DNA of 21,776 bases from Deltaproteobacteria bacterium (lineage in GTDB: Bacteria; Desulfobacterota; DSM-4660; Desulfatiglandales; Desulfatiglandaceae): assembly GCA_011051075.1 (NCBI GenBank), contig DREN01000388.1, positions 1-21,776 of the forward strand. The letters run 5' to 3'. Both the position numbers and the translations under genes were made by a program. Positions 7,105 to 15,345 of the stretch are shown piece by piece (within the stretch, counting starts at the first letter, position 1; every line of letters begins with the position of its first letter). The notes below the pieces were generated by a model. The model worked only from the letters and a program-made list of their open reading frames with translations. It was not told the DNA's origin and did not search any database.

Positions 7105-7875
7105 TTGTGCCTCATACTCCTGGCCCTCCGGGCCCACCCTGTTTACAAACTCATAATGGCTGCGAACCGTGATGAGTTCTACGACCGACCCACGGCCCCC
7201 GCGTCCTTCTGGAGCGAGAGCCCCCACATCCTTGGGGGGCGGGATCTGCGGGCAGGCGGCACGTGGCTGGGGATCACCAGAAGGGGCCGGATCGCGGCCA
7301 TCACCAACTACCGTGACCCGGCATCCCTGAAGCCACATGCACCTTCCAGGGGCAGACTTGTGAGCAGATTCCTTCAAGGCCATGGGACGACCGAGGAATA
7401 TCTTGCCAAGCTGGAGAGTAAGGCCCACGAATATAACGGGTTTAACATAGTTGTGGGCGAGCGCGACCGGCTCTACTGGTATTCAAACAGGGGACATGGG
7501 GTAAGGGTCCTCGAACCCGGCATATACGGTGTCAGCAACCACCTGATAGATACCCCCTGGCCAAAGGTATTAAGGGGAAAGGCAGCCCTCAGAAAAATCC
7601 TCTCAAGGGAGGAGGACCCATCCAGGGGGGCCCTTTTCAGCATGCTACTCGACCAATCGGTCCCGGAGGATGAGGATCTGCCCGACACGGGTGTGGGAAT
7701 CCAGTGGGAGAGGATACTCTCACCAGTGTTCATATCCAGCCGGGACTATGGGACAAGGTCTTCCACCGTTGTTCTAATCCACCAGGACGACCATGTGACC
7801 TTTATTGAAAGGACGTATTATTCTGGACAGAGAACACACAGGGAGGTGTCATTCAACTTTCAAATAACCGCATAA
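7105..7875 (+). CDS. NRDE/TANGO2-family protein
   Basis: This 256-residue protein belongs to the NRDE family (PF05742, related to eukaryotic TANGO2). It shows the signature Asn-Arg-Asp-Glu at residues 21-24 (AANRDEFYDRP), then GGRDLRAGGTWLG and ITNYRDP. The start is a TTG with AAGGAT about 6 bases upstream. It makes Cys2 the second residue, as the family requires, because the fold resembles N-terminal-nucleophile hydrolases. No substrate is established, and a role in haem or lipid handling has been proposed for relatives. There is no signal peptide, so it is probably cytoplasmic. It stands alone, divergent from tRNA-Leu and convergent with rny. Confidence 0.9.
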   Translation: MCLILLALRAHPVYKLIMAANRDEFYDRPTAPASFWSESPHILGGRDLRAGGTWLGITRRGRIAAITNYRDPASLKPHAPSRGRLVSRFLQGHGTTEEYLAKLESKAHEYNGFNIVVGERDRLYWYSNRGHGVRVLEPGIYGVSNHLIDTPWPKVLRGKAALRKILSREEDPSRGALFSMLLDQSVPEDEDLPDTGVGIQWERILSPVFISSRDYGTRSSTVVLIHQDDHVTFIERTYYSGQRTHREVSFNFQITA

Positions 7876-7898
7876 TGGGTAAGGCGGAGGGAGAAACG

Positions 7899-7922
7899 GG
7901 AGGCTGCGGGAAAAAAGCCTCC
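7899..7922. terminator. Weak hairpin between convergent genes
   Basis: GGAGGCT (7899-7905) pairs with AGCCTCC (7916-7922) in the 46-base gap between the NRDE gene and rny, touching the rny stop codon. The arms are perfect but neither strand has a proper T-run after the hairpin. It may only help to separate convergent transcripts. Confidence 0.3.
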
Positions 7923-9493
7923 TACTTGGCATACCCCACAGCCCTGGTCTCCCGGATCACCGTCACCTTGATCTGGCCCGGATAGGTGAGCTCCTTTTCG
8001 ATCTGTTTCGCGATATCGTTGCAGAGCATGAAGGACTGATCATCGTCAACTATCTTTCCCTCCACCATAATCCTGATCTCCCGGCCCGCCTGAATAGCGT
8101 AAGACTTGCTCACACCATGAAAAGAGCTGGCAATCTTTTCAAGCTTCTCCAGCCTCTTAACGTAGGATTCCAGCATCTCCTGGCGTGCGCCCGGTCTTGC
8201 CCCGGACAGGGTATCAGCCGCCTGCACAAGGACCGCCAACACAGACTCGGGCTGCACGTCTTCATGATGGGCGGCTATGGCATGAATCACCTGGGGTGTC
8301 TCACCATGCCTTCTTGCCAGATCAGCCCCGATGGTGGCGTGGGGACCCTCCACCTCATGGTCCACCGCCTTTCCGATATCGTGAAGAAGTCCTGCCCTTT
8401 TTGCCTGCTTAACGTTCACCCCCAGCTCTGCCGCCATGATGCCGCAGAGGGAGCTTACCTCTATTGAATGCTGCAGCACATTCTGAGCGTAACTGGAACG
8501 GTACTTGAGTCTTCCGATGAGCTTCACAAGTTCATGGCTAATGCCGTGGACACCTACGTCGAAGGTGGCCTGTTCACCGGCCTCCTTGATACTGGTCTCG
8601 ATCTCCTTATTCGCCTTTGAGACCACCTCCTCTATCCTGGCGGGATGAATCCTTCCGTCATCTATCAGCCTCTCCAGGGAAACCTTTGCCACCTGCCTTC
8701 TCACGGGATTAAAGCCGGACAGGATGACCGCCTCAGGGGTATCATCGATGATCAGATCTATACCGGTGGCTGCCTCAATGGCCCGAATATTTCTGCCCTC
8801 TCTCCCGATGATCCTCCCCTTCATCTCCTCGTTTGGAAGGTTCACCACGGAGACCACCCTTTCAGAGGCGTAATCCCCGGAATACCTCTTTACCGCCAGG
8901 GCAATGATCTCCTGGGACCTGCGATCCGCCTCAGATCTGGCCTCGTTTTCGATTCTCCGTATCAGCTTTGCCGCGTCATGCTTGGCCTCCATCTCCATGG
9001 AGTTGACCAGGATCTGTTTTGCCTCTTCCGCGGAAATCCCCGCCAACCGCTCCAGCTCTCTTCTCTGCTCCGCCACAAGGCGTTTATGCTCTTTCTCGCG
9101 TTTCCTTATCTCCCTTTCGATCTTCTCTACGCCTTTCTCCTTTTCAGCAAGCCTCTCCTCTCTTGTTTCCAACTGCTCGATCTTCTTGTCCAGGGCCTCT
9201 GTCTTGTTCAGCAGACGCCTCTCCTGGATCTTCAGGGCCTCCCTCTTCTCCTTTGTCTCCTTCTCAAATTCGAGCTTCATCTGGTAGAGGGTGTCCTTGG
9301 CCTGGAGAGCGGCCTCGCGTTTTGTGGTTCTGGCCTCTTTCTGGGCCTCGGCCAAGACCTTCTTAGAGTAAGTTTCTATGGCCTCTATCCTGCTTTCCAC
9401 AAGCCTCTTGCGGACAAGAAAGCCGATAACAACCCCGGCGGTCAGCCCTCCCACTGCAAGTATAGCTATATAAACGGCGCCTAAATCCATCAT
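7922..9493 (-). CDS. rny: Ribonuclease Y
   Basis: RNase Y is a membrane-anchored endoribonuclease that starts mRNA decay in bacteria with little or no RNase E. The 523 residues match the family. There is one N-terminal membrane helix (about 5-26) and a highly charged coiled coil (about 30-200). The KH domain has GRIIGREGRN at 227-236. The HD domain has its first His at 342 (QHSIEVS) and the metal-binding pair His371-Asp372 (LLHDIGKAVDHE). AGGAGC stands 8 bases before the ATG. It is the last gene of zapB-zapA-6S-rny and has a long structured leader. Confidence 0.96.
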   Translation of the reverse strand: MMDLGAVYIAILAVGGLTAGVVIGFLVRKRLVESRIEAIETYSKKVLAEAQKEARTTKREAALQAKDTLYQMKLEFEKETKEKREALKIQERRLLNKTEALDKKIEQLETREERLAEKEKGVEKIEREIRKREKEHKRLVAEQRRELERLAGISAEEAKQILVNSMEMEAKHDAAKLIRRIENEARSEADRRSQEIIALAVKRYSGDYASERVVSVVNLPNEEMKGRIIGREGRNIRAIEAATGIDLIIDDTPEAVILSGFNPVRRQVAKVSLERLIDDGRIHPARIEEVVSKANKEIETSIKEAGEQATFDVGVHGISHELVKLIGRLKYRSSYAQNVLQHSIEVSSLCGIMAAELGVNVKQAKRAGLLHDIGKAVDHEVEGPHATIGADLARRHGETPQVIHAIAAHHEDVQPESVLAVLVQAADTLSGARPGARQEMLESYVKRLEKLEKIASSFHGVSKSYAIQAGREIRIMVEGKIVDDDQSFMLCNDIAKQIEKELTYPGQIKVTVIRETRAVGYAK

Positions 9494-9538
9494 GATTTCA
9501 CGCTCCTAAGAAAAATAGATCATCACCCGCACAAGAGT

Positions 9539-9588
9539 CCCCAATATGCCCTGAGCATCAGTCCCGGCGAGACCGGGGCGTATTGGGG
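9539..9588 (-). promoter_or_regulatory. Structured element in the rny leader
   Basis: CCCCAATATGCCC (9539-9551) and GGGCGTATTGGGG (9576-9588) pair over 13 positions with one mismatch. Inside, CCCGG (9563-9567) and CCGGG (9573-9577) can form an alternative helix that overlaps the outer one. The element ends about 45 bases upstream of the rny ATG. No T-run follows, so it is not a plain terminator. A second hairpin, GAGCGGC/GCCGCTC, lies at 9630-9649. Confidence 0.5.
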
Positions 9589-9629
9589 CTTGTTGAGGAC
9601 TGAGGATGAAAGGGAAAGGGAGCAACCCG

Positions 9630-9649
9630 GAGCGGCACGGGGGCCGCTC
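9630..9649 (-). promoter_or_regulatory. Second hairpin in the rny leader
   Basis: A perfect 7-bp stem, GAGCGGC (9630-9636) with GCCGCTC (9643-9649), has a 6-base loop. It lies upstream of the larger leader structure. From here to 9844 the spacer is AT-richer, and I see no gene or convincing promoter in it. Confidence 0.4.
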
Positions 9650-9844
9650 GGATTACTAAGGAAGGGATAATGGGGACAAAAACCATCCCCTGAGAGATGA
9701 GCTACTTTACAGATCCTTCAGTAAACTCTCGACAATAATTGACACCATTCACACAGCACCCAAAATATCAGTAGACTCAATCAATATATCGCAAACACCT
9801 CAGTGTAATTATCCCGAATAACCCTTAATCCCCATATATTAACT

Positions 9845-9868
9845 CCCCGAAACATAAAGGTTTCGGAG
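9845..9868 (-). terminator. Hairpin just past the 6S RNA candidate
   Basis: On the minus strand CTCCGAAAC (9868-9860) pairs with GTTTCGGGG (9853-9845) around a 6-base loop. One U-G pair makes it stronger as minus-strand RNA than as plus-strand RNA. It begins a few bases after the proposed 6S 3' end. No real T-run follows (AGTTAATATATGG), so termination is only possible. Confidence 0.35.
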
Positions 9869-9874
9869 AAACAT

Positions 9875-10055
9875 GATCCCGCGCATCTGCAAACACGGTA
9901 GATTTCCCATTGCCCTTCAGGGGCTTGGAAGGTTCAGGGTAGAGGCCCTCCCCCATTGAGTTCAAGCGGCAACCACAATCAAATAGGAGTGGCTTTGCCG
10001 ATCCTTAGCTGCCGGAGGCCCCGATTTTCGCTGTCCTCTCATGAGCGCAGGTATG
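9875..10055 (-). ncRNA. ssrS: Probable 6S RNA
   Basis: 6S RNA mimics an open promoter and binds the housekeeping RNA polymerase holoenzyme. Between zapA and rny, the order I recall for 6S in deltaproteobacteria, lies about 180 bases without a gene, which is the family length. The ends can pair: minus CCTGCGC (10051-10045) with GCGCGGG (9884-9878), and GATGCGCGGGAT resembles the usual 3' closing strand. The middle holds a long terminal hairpin (CGGCAA and CCAC at 9967-9976 with GTGG and TTGCCG at 9989-10000). The small CCTTC/GAAGG hairpin (9914-9932) stands where the 3' side of the central bubble is expected. The exact ends are inferred. Confidence 0.6.
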
Positions 10056-10061
10056 CCCGGC

Positions 10062-10343
10062 CTACTCGGACAGGGCATCAATCTGGGAATTGAGGGAACG
10101 GGCCCTGTCCTGAACGTATTTCATCATATCGTTTCGTTCCTTCAAAACCTGAAAATAATCGCTCGCAATATTAAAAGCGGCCAGAATGGCAACCTTCCCC
10201 TCAGAGAGCTTTCCCCCTGCCTCTCTTATCTCTCCCAATTTCAAGTTAACGAAGTCCGCGATCTCGTTTACCCGCGCCTCATCCTCATCGCTCTTCAAGA
10301 GATACTCATGATCAAGGATTCTAACTCTGATAGGCTTTTCCAT
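10062..10343 (-). CDS. zapA: Cell division protein ZapA
   Basis: ZapA binds FtsZ and bundles its filaments at the division ring. The 93 residues open with a short globular head (PIRVRILDHEYLLKSDEDEARVNEIADFVN) typical of ZapA. An Ala-rich segment (VAILAAFNIASDYF) follows, then a C-terminal coiled coil (about 60-90). It lies 63 bases after the zapB-like gene and just ahead of the 6S RNA candidate, as in many proteobacteria. A GGGGAT motif directly precedes the ATG. The spacer to the zapB-like gene holds a 12-bp palindrome (10378-10389). Confidence 0.9.
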   Translation of the reverse strand: MEKPIRVRILDHEYLLKSDEDEARVNEIADFVNLKLGEIREAGGKLSEGKVAILAAFNIASDYFQVLKERNDMMKYVQDRARSLNSQIDALSE

Positions 10344-10406
10344 ATCCCCAATAAGCTGAGCTGATTACGATGATCTTCGGCACGTGCCGCCTTCAGAGGC
10401 ACCCCC

Positions 10407-10688
10407 CTATTCGGCAATCTGTTCTATCTTCTCCAGGAGGGCGAGTATCCTCTGCTTGGCCTTATCTCTCCCAGACTTCAACTCTTCCAACTCCCTGGTC
10501 AGGTCGGTCAGTTTCTCCTCCTGGATCTCACACTTCTCGGCAAAAGATTCCTTTTCTTTTTTAAGGGTCCTCACCATTTCAATAAGGCCGTCAACCTTGT
10601 CCTCCAGGAGTTTGAACTGATCAACCCCCTCTTCTGAACCGAGGGAGTTCCAAACTTTATACTGCCTGCTCTCTTCTCCGCTTTCCAT
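10407..10688 (-). CDS. ZapB-like coiled-coil cell division protein
   Basis: The 93-residue product is almost entirely a predicted coiled coil from about residue 22 (VDQFKLLEDKVDGLIEMVRTL) to the end (ALLEKIEQIAE), with regular hydrophobic heptads and no membrane segment. Coiled-coil proteins of this size encoded directly before zapA are treated as ZapB-like factors that link ZapA to the division ring. The name therefore rests on context and architecture, not on a catalytic motif. The start has GAGAGGA about 12 bases upstream. The first 20 residues look less conserved, so a later start cannot be ruled out. The leader contains competing hairpins. Confidence 0.72.
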   Translation of the reverse strand: MESGEESRQYKVWNSLGSEEGVDQFKLLEDKVDGLIEMVRTLKKEKESFAEKCEIQEEKLTDLTRELEELKSGRDKAKQRILALLEKIEQIAE

Positions 10689-10818
10689 ACCGGTTTAGTC
10701 CTCTCAATCTTTCAAAGATGTTCCGAATCTGTATTAGCCAGAGGCCGGATCCATTGCCACTGACCATTACGGGTCTGAAACCCGATGAACCCTGCTCAGG
10801 CCCGAAATAAACCTACCA

Positions 10819-10845
10819 GGACCAAAGGTCCATCAATCAGGACCT
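10819..10845 (-). promoter_or_regulatory. Mutually exclusive hairpins in the zapB-like leader
   Basis: Read on the minus strand, AGGTCC (10845-10840), GGACCT (10831-10826) and GGTCC (10823-10819) follow one another. The middle segment can pair with the first (6 bp, 8-base loop) or with the third (5 bp, 3-base loop), but not with both. A further hairpin CGGGT/ACCCG lies at 10770-10784. I saw no leader peptide or T-run. Confidence 0.3.
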
Positions 10846-10899
10846 CAGATCCACATAAGGATCCCTATATAAGTATTTTACAGCTCAAACGCAAAAAGG

Positions 10900-10938
10900 T
10901 CAATAAATAAAAAGGCAGGCACTCACGCGCCTGCCTTT
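10900..10938 (-). terminator. Intrinsic terminator of the ATP synthase operon
   Basis: Minus-strand AAAGGCAGGC (10938-10929) pairs perfectly with GCCTGCCTTT (10920-10911) around an 8-base loop. A T-rich tract follows (TTTATTTATT, about 10911-10901). It begins 31 bases past the atpC stop. The plus side has only a weak T stretch, so it works mainly for the minus strand. Confidence 0.88.
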
Positions 10939-10968
10939 GTTTGAAATTATCCCCTAAATATTGTATGG

Positions 10969-11376
10969 TTACATCTTTTTCTCCGCGACCCTGATACGCA
11001 CCATGGCCCTTTTCAAGGCCGCCTCGGCCCTGGCGAAATCTATATCTTCGGCACCTCTGGCCGCCAGTCTCTTTTCAGCCCTCTCCCTCGCCTCTCGTGC
11101 CCGTTCCACATCGATCTCAGCGGCCTTTTCAGCCGCATCAACGAGGATGGACACCTTGTTGTCGGAGATCTCGGCAAAACCTGTCGTGACCACAAAATGC
11201 TCGGTCTGACCGGCCGATGAATAACGCAGTTCGCCGGGGACTATCCCCGAGAGGAAAGGCACATGCCCCTCCAAGACCCCGAATTCCCCTATGGAACCGG
11301 GGGCAACCACAATATCCACATCCTGGCTTATCATCACCTTTTCAGGAGTCACCAGTTCTAAATGCAGTTTTCCCAT
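10969..11376 (-). CDS. atpC: F-type ATP synthase subunit epsilon
   Basis: Subunit epsilon is part of the F1 central stalk and restrains ATP hydrolysis. The 135-residue product has the N-terminal beta-sandwich (LHLELVTPEKVMISQDVDIVVAPGS, then GEFGVLEGHVPFLSGI). The C-terminal helical hairpin (about 88-135) is rich in Ala, Arg and Glu. It follows atpD by 12 bases and is the last gene before the terminator, the usual position for epsilon. Confidence 0.95.
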   Translation of the reverse strand: MGKLHLELVTPEKVMISQDVDIVVAPGSIGEFGVLEGHVPFLSGIVPGELRYSSAGQTEHFVVTTGFAEISDNKVSILVDAAEKAAEIDVERAREARERAEKRLAARGAEDIDFARAEAALKRAMVRIRVAEKKM

Positions 11377-11388
11377 CAGGATTCCCCT

Positions 11389-12804
11389 CTACTTGCTCGC
11401 AGCGGCCATTCGTTCGGCCTTTTCCCGGGCCTCTTCCACGTTTCCCACCATATAAAAGGCTGCCTCGGGCAGGTCATCATGCTTGCCCTCGATAATCTCC
11501 TTGAAGCCCTGGATAGTCTCCTTTACAGGGACGTACTTTCCCGCCGTACCCGTGAAGGTCTCGGCCACATGGAAGGGTTGAGACAAAAACCGCTGTATGC
11601 GGCGCGCCCTGCCCACCACAAGCTTGTCTTCGTCAGAGAGCTCATCCATTCCGAGAATAGCGATAATATCCTGGAGGTCCTTGTACTTCTGGAGTATCTG
11701 CTGCACCTGCCTGGAGGTGGAGTAGTGCTCCTCCCCCAACACGTTGGGATCGAGGATCCGGGAGGTTGAATCCAGGGGATCCACCGCTGGATAGATACCA
11801 AGCTCTGTGATCTGTCTAGAAAGAACCACGGTACCGTCCAGATGGGCGAAGGTTGTGGCCGGGGCAGGGTCGGTAAGGTCATCGGCAGGCACGTACACGC
11901 ACTGCACAGATGTAATGGACCCCTTGTTGGTGGACGTTATCCGCTCCTGGAGCTCGCCAAGGTCGGTGCCCAGGGTGGGCTGATATCCCACCGCAGAAGG
12001 AATACGGCCCAAGAGCGCCGAAACCTCAGATCCCGCCTGGGTGAAACGGAAGATGTTGTCGATGAAGAGGAGCACGTCCTGGCCCTTCTCATCCCTGTAA
12101 TACTCGGCCGCGGTAAGGGCCGAAAGGGCCACCCGTGCACGGGCCCCGGGAGGTTCAGTCATCTGACCATAGATAAGGGCCGCCTTTGGAAGAACGCCCG
12201 ATTCCTTCATCTCCAGGTAGAGGTCATTCCCCTCCCTGGTTCTCTCGCCCACACCGGCAAACACGCTGATCCCGCCGTGCTGCATGGCGATATTATGGAT
12301 CATCTCCATCATGACAACGGTCTTACCCACGCCGGCGCCGCCGAACATCCCCATTTTTCCACCGCGGGGAAAGGGCACCAGGAGATCGATCACCTTTACG
12401 CCCGTCTCAAGCACGCTTACGCTGGTGTCCTGATCCTCAAAGGCTGGAGCGTGCCGATGAATTGGGTAGAACTCAGTGGCGTTGACAGGGCCCAGACCAT
12501 CCACGGGCTTCCCTACCACGTTGAGAACGCGGCCCAGGCCCGGTTCTCCAACAGGCATCTGAATCGGCTTCCCCGTGTTCTTGACCTTCATGCCCCGTAC
12601 CAGACCGTCGGTAACGTCCATGGCGATGCATCGTACCACATTATCACCCAGATGCTGGGCCACCTCCACGACAAGGTTGCCCTCTGTGTCGTCAATGGCT
12701 GGATTGGTGAGAAGGAGCGCTGTTAGGATTTCCGGGAGTTCTCCGTCTGGAAACTCCACATCAACAACCGGACCTATGACTTGAATTAGTTTGCCCTCGT
12801 TCAT
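11389..12804 (-). CDS. atpD: F-type ATP synthase subunit beta
   Basis: Subunit beta carries the catalytic nucleotide sites of F1. The 471-residue product is of family length. The P-loop GGAGVGKT is at 155-162, the general-base region GVGERTREGNDLY follows, and the DELSDED acidic motif lies near 395-400. The start has AGGAGGT about 13 bases upstream and fits the family N-terminus (GKLIQVIGPVVDVEF). It lies between atpG (35-base gap) and atpC. Confidence 0.98.
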   Translation of the reverse strand: MNEGKLIQVIGPVVDVEFPDGELPEILTALLLTNPAIDDTEGNLVVEVAQHLGDNVVRCIAMDVTDGLVRGMKVKNTGKPIQMPVGEPGLGRVLNVVGKPVDGLGPVNATEFYPIHRHAPAFEDQDTSVSVLETGVKVIDLLVPFPRGGKMGMFGGAGVGKTVVMMEMIHNIAMQHGGISVFAGVGERTREGNDLYLEMKESGVLPKAALIYGQMTEPPGARARVALSALTAAEYYRDEKGQDVLLFIDNIFRFTQAGSEVSALLGRIPSAVGYQPTLGTDLGELQERITSTNKGSITSVQCVYVPADDLTDPAPATTFAHLDGTVVLSRQITELGIYPAVDPLDSTSRILDPNVLGEEHYSTSRQVQQILQKYKDLQDIIAILGMDELSDEDKLVVGRARRIQRFLSQPFHVAETFTGTAGKYVPVKETIQGFKEIIEGKHDDLPEAAFYMVGNVEEAREKAERMAAASK

Positions 12805-12839
12805 GGTTAAATTAAGACCTCCTTATATTTTGAAAACCA

Positions 12840-13721
12840 TTATCCCTTCAAGGCCTCGGCACCACCCACGATATCCATCAGTTCAGCCGTAATGGCCGCC
12901 TGTCGTGCTTTGTTGTATACCAAGGTAAGACTGTCGATTAGTTCGTTGCAATTCTTGGATGCGTTATCCATGGCGGCCATACGGGCTGCATGTTCACTGG
13001 TCTCATTCTGGAGAAACGCGTTATATATCTGGACACTGATATGCTTGGGCAGGAGTTCAATGAGGAGGGCCTCGGGATCGGGCTCACACAGGTACTCGGC
13101 TGCGCCGCCCACATCCTGTTCGCCCTCCTCCAGCCTGGGGGGTTCGATGGGGATAAGTTTGGTCAGCGTGGGGACCTGCCTGCTCATACTGACAAACCGG
13201 CTGTACATCAGGTAAACCTCATCCGCTTCACCGGCCGAGTAACGGTCGATGAACCCGGCGGTCATCTTATTGGCAAAAGATATATCCACCTTGCCGTACA
13301 GATTGACATGCCTGTCTATCACCTCGTAGTTCCTCTTGGCAAAGTAGTCTCCCCCCTTCTTTCCAACGGTGGTGAGCTTACATACCGCACCTCTGCCCTC
13401 TTCATTCTTGATCCATTTCTCAGCCTGATTAATGAGATTCGCGTTGAAACTGCCGCAAAGGCCCCTGTCACCGGTAAAGTGAAGCAGCTCAACCCGGGTC
13501 ACACTCTCCCTCTTTACCAGGAGGGGATGAATGTCCGGTTCAATCCTGGCGGCAAGGTTGCCTAAGACCTCAGCGAACTTGGTGGCGTAGGGTTCAAAGC
13601 CCTCCATCCTCATCTGGGCACCGCGGAGCTTGGCCGCAGCCACCATATTCATGGCCTTGGTAATCTGCCTGGTCTTCCTGACAGCACCTATCTTCTGCTG
13701 TATTTCTCTTAAGGTTGCCAT
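12840..13721 (-). CDS. atpG: F-type ATP synthase subunit gamma
   Basis: Subunit gamma is the rotating central shaft of F1. The 293 residues show the N-terminal helix motif (REIQQKIGAVRKTRQITKAMNMVAAAKL), the core GDRGLCGSFNANLI, and the conserved C-terminal helix (MAAMDNASKNCNELIDSLTLVYNKARQAAIT, with a final ELMDIVGGAEAL). It is separated from atpA by 109 bases, the longest gap in the operon, which holds a possible hairpin. The start has an AAAGG motif 5 bases upstream. Confidence 0.97.
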   Translation of the reverse strand: MATLREIQQKIGAVRKTRQITKAMNMVAAAKLRGAQMRMEGFEPYATKFAEVLGNLAARIEPDIHPLLVKRESVTRVELLHFTGDRGLCGSFNANLINQAEKWIKNEEGRGAVCKLTTVGKKGGDYFAKRNYEVIDRHVNLYGKVDISFANKMTAGFIDRYSAGEADEVYLMYSRFVSMSRQVPTLTKLIPIEPPRLEEGEQDVGGAAEYLCEPDPEALLIELLPKHISVQIYNAFLQNETSEHAARMAAMDNASKNCNELIDSLTLVYNKARQAAITAELMDIVGGAEALKG

Positions 13722-13830
13722 GTAGCCTTTCTCTCTTGTTGATATATATGTCCGTTCTGTTTATCGGGTCACAGGGTTTATATCCCCCTCACTATGAGCC
13801 TGCTGCGACCCAATAACGCGAGTTCAACCA

Positions 13831-15345
13831 TCAGGCAGCCGGTTGAAAGATCCCCTTGAACTCATCGAGGGCCTTCTTTAATTTCCCCTCTGTTTCATCG
13901 GAGATATCACCGGTGTCCTTGATATCCTTCAGGATCTCAGGATGTTTGCTGTCCATGAACTCCAACATCTCTTTTTCATACTGGGCCACGGCACTCTCAG
14001 GCCATTCATCAAGATATCCGTTGGCAGCGGCAAAGAGGATGCCTACCTCCCTTTCGGCCGCCATGGGCTGATACTGGGGCTGCTTAAGGACCTCAACAAG
14101 CCTTCTGCCCCTGTTGAGCTGCTTCAACGTGGCCTTGTCCAGATCACTGCCGAACTGGGCGAATGCCTCCAACTCCCTGAACTGGGCCATGTCCAGGCGA
14201 AGGGTGCCCGCCACCTTTTTCATGGCCTTTGTCTGGGCCGCGCCACCCACCCGGGATACGGAGAGGCCAACGTTAATGGCAGGACGGACACCTGAGAAGA
14301 AGAGATTCGGCTCCAGGTAGACCTGACCGTCTGTAATGGAGATCACATTGGTTGGGATATAGGCAGATACGTCGCCGGCCTGGGTTTCGATGATGGGCAG
14401 GGCGGTCAGCGAACCTCCTCCCAGTTCGTCGTTGAGCTTTGCCGCCCTTTCCAGCAGACGGGAATGATTGTAAAAGATATCTCCGGGGAAGGCCTCTCTG
14501 CCCGGGGGCCGCCTAAGTAGGAGTGACACCTGTCTGTAGGCAGTGGCCTGCTTGGAGAGATCGTCGTACAGGATCAGGGCGTGCTTTCCCTGGTCCCTGT
14601 AGTATTCGCCGATGGCGCATCCGGCATAGGGCGAGATGAACTGCTGGGTGGCAGGGTCGCTGGCACAGGCGGCAACCACCGTGGTATACTCCATGGCCCC
14701 ATGACGCTCGAGTATGTCAACCACCTGGGCCACGGTGGACTTCTTCTGTCCCGTGGCCACATAGATGCAGTAGATGTCGGTATCTTTCTGGTTGATAATG
14801 GCATCCACGCAGATGGCCGTCTTTCCGATCTGACGGTCCCCGATGATCAACTCCCTCTGCCCCCTTCCAACCGGGGTCATGGCGTCAATGGCCTTGATCC
14901 CGGTGTACATGGGCTCCTTCACGGGCTGACGGGCAATGACGCCGGGGGCAACCATTTCCACACGCCTGAACTCAGTCGCCTCTATGGGGCCCTTTCCATC
15001 GAGGGGCTGGCCCACGGCATCGATCACCCTGCCTAAGACCGCCTTACCCACAGGGATCTGGGCAATCCTGCCTGTCCTCTTAACCGTATCGCCTTCCTTT
15101 ATCTTGAAGTCATCCCCCATAACGGCGACACCCACGTTATCCTCCTCCAGATTAAGGCAGAGACCAAAGATGCCGCCAGGGAATTCAACCATCTCCATGG
15201 CCATGGCCTTTTCAATCCCGTAGACACGCGCGATGCCGTCCCCCACAGAGAGCACGGTCCCGGTCTCGCTCACCTCTACCTTTTTTTCGTAGTCTCTAAT
15301 CTGGTCGCGGATTACCTGACTTATTTCTTCTGCTCTGATCTCCAT
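13831..15345 (-). CDS. atpA: F-type ATP synthase subunit alpha
   Basis: Subunit alpha holds the non-catalytic nucleotide sites and supplies the arginine finger to beta. The 504-residue product has the P-loop GDRQIGKT at 169-176 and the SVSRVGGAAQ segment containing the arginine finger. The C-terminal helical domain begins near GTLRLDMAQFRELEAFAQFG. Its ATG shares one base with the atpH stop (TAATG), so translation of the two is coupled. Confidence 0.98.
   Translation of the reverse strand: MEIRAEEISQVIRDQIRDYEKKVEVSETGTVLSVGDGIARVYGIEKAMAMEMVEFPGGIFGLCLNLEEDNVGVAVMGDDFKIKEGDTVKRTGRIAQIPVGKAVLGRVIDAVGQPLDGKGPIEATEFRRVEMVAPGVIARQPVKEPMYTGIKAIDAMTPVGRGQRELIIGDRQIGKTAICVDAIINQKDTDIYCIYVATGQKKSTVAQVVDILERHGAMEYTTVVAACASDPATQQFISPYAGCAIGEYYRDQGKHALILYDDLSKQATAYRQVSLLLRRPPGREAFPGDIFYNHSRLLERAAKLNDELGGGSLTALPIIETQAGDVSAYIPTNVISITDGQVYLEPNLFFSGVRPAINVGLSVSRVGGAAQTKAMKKVAGTLRLDMAQFRELEAFAQFGSDLDKATLKQLNRGRRLVEVLKQPQYQPMAAEREVGILFAAANGYLDEWPESAVAQYEKEMLEFMDSKHPEILKDIKDTGDISDETEGKLKKALDEFKGIFQPAA

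Noticed and set aside
6673..7428. 251-codon minus-strand frame across tRNA-Leu and the NRDE gene
   Set aside because: It runs through a certain tRNA and opposite a recognised protein, so it cannot be a real gene.
8645..9484. 279-codon open frame on the plus strand opposite rny
   Set aside because: The Leu-rich product mirrors the Glu/Lys coiled coil of RNase Y read backwards; no ribosome site or family match.
10378..10389. 12-bp palindrome CGGCACGTGCCG between the zapB-like gene and zapA
   Set aside because: A single short palindrome containing a common CACGTG core; no second copy or promoter overlap to suggest an operator.
11842..12726. 294-codon open frame opposite atpD
   Set aside because: Antisense to the highly conserved beta subunit; no domain of its own.
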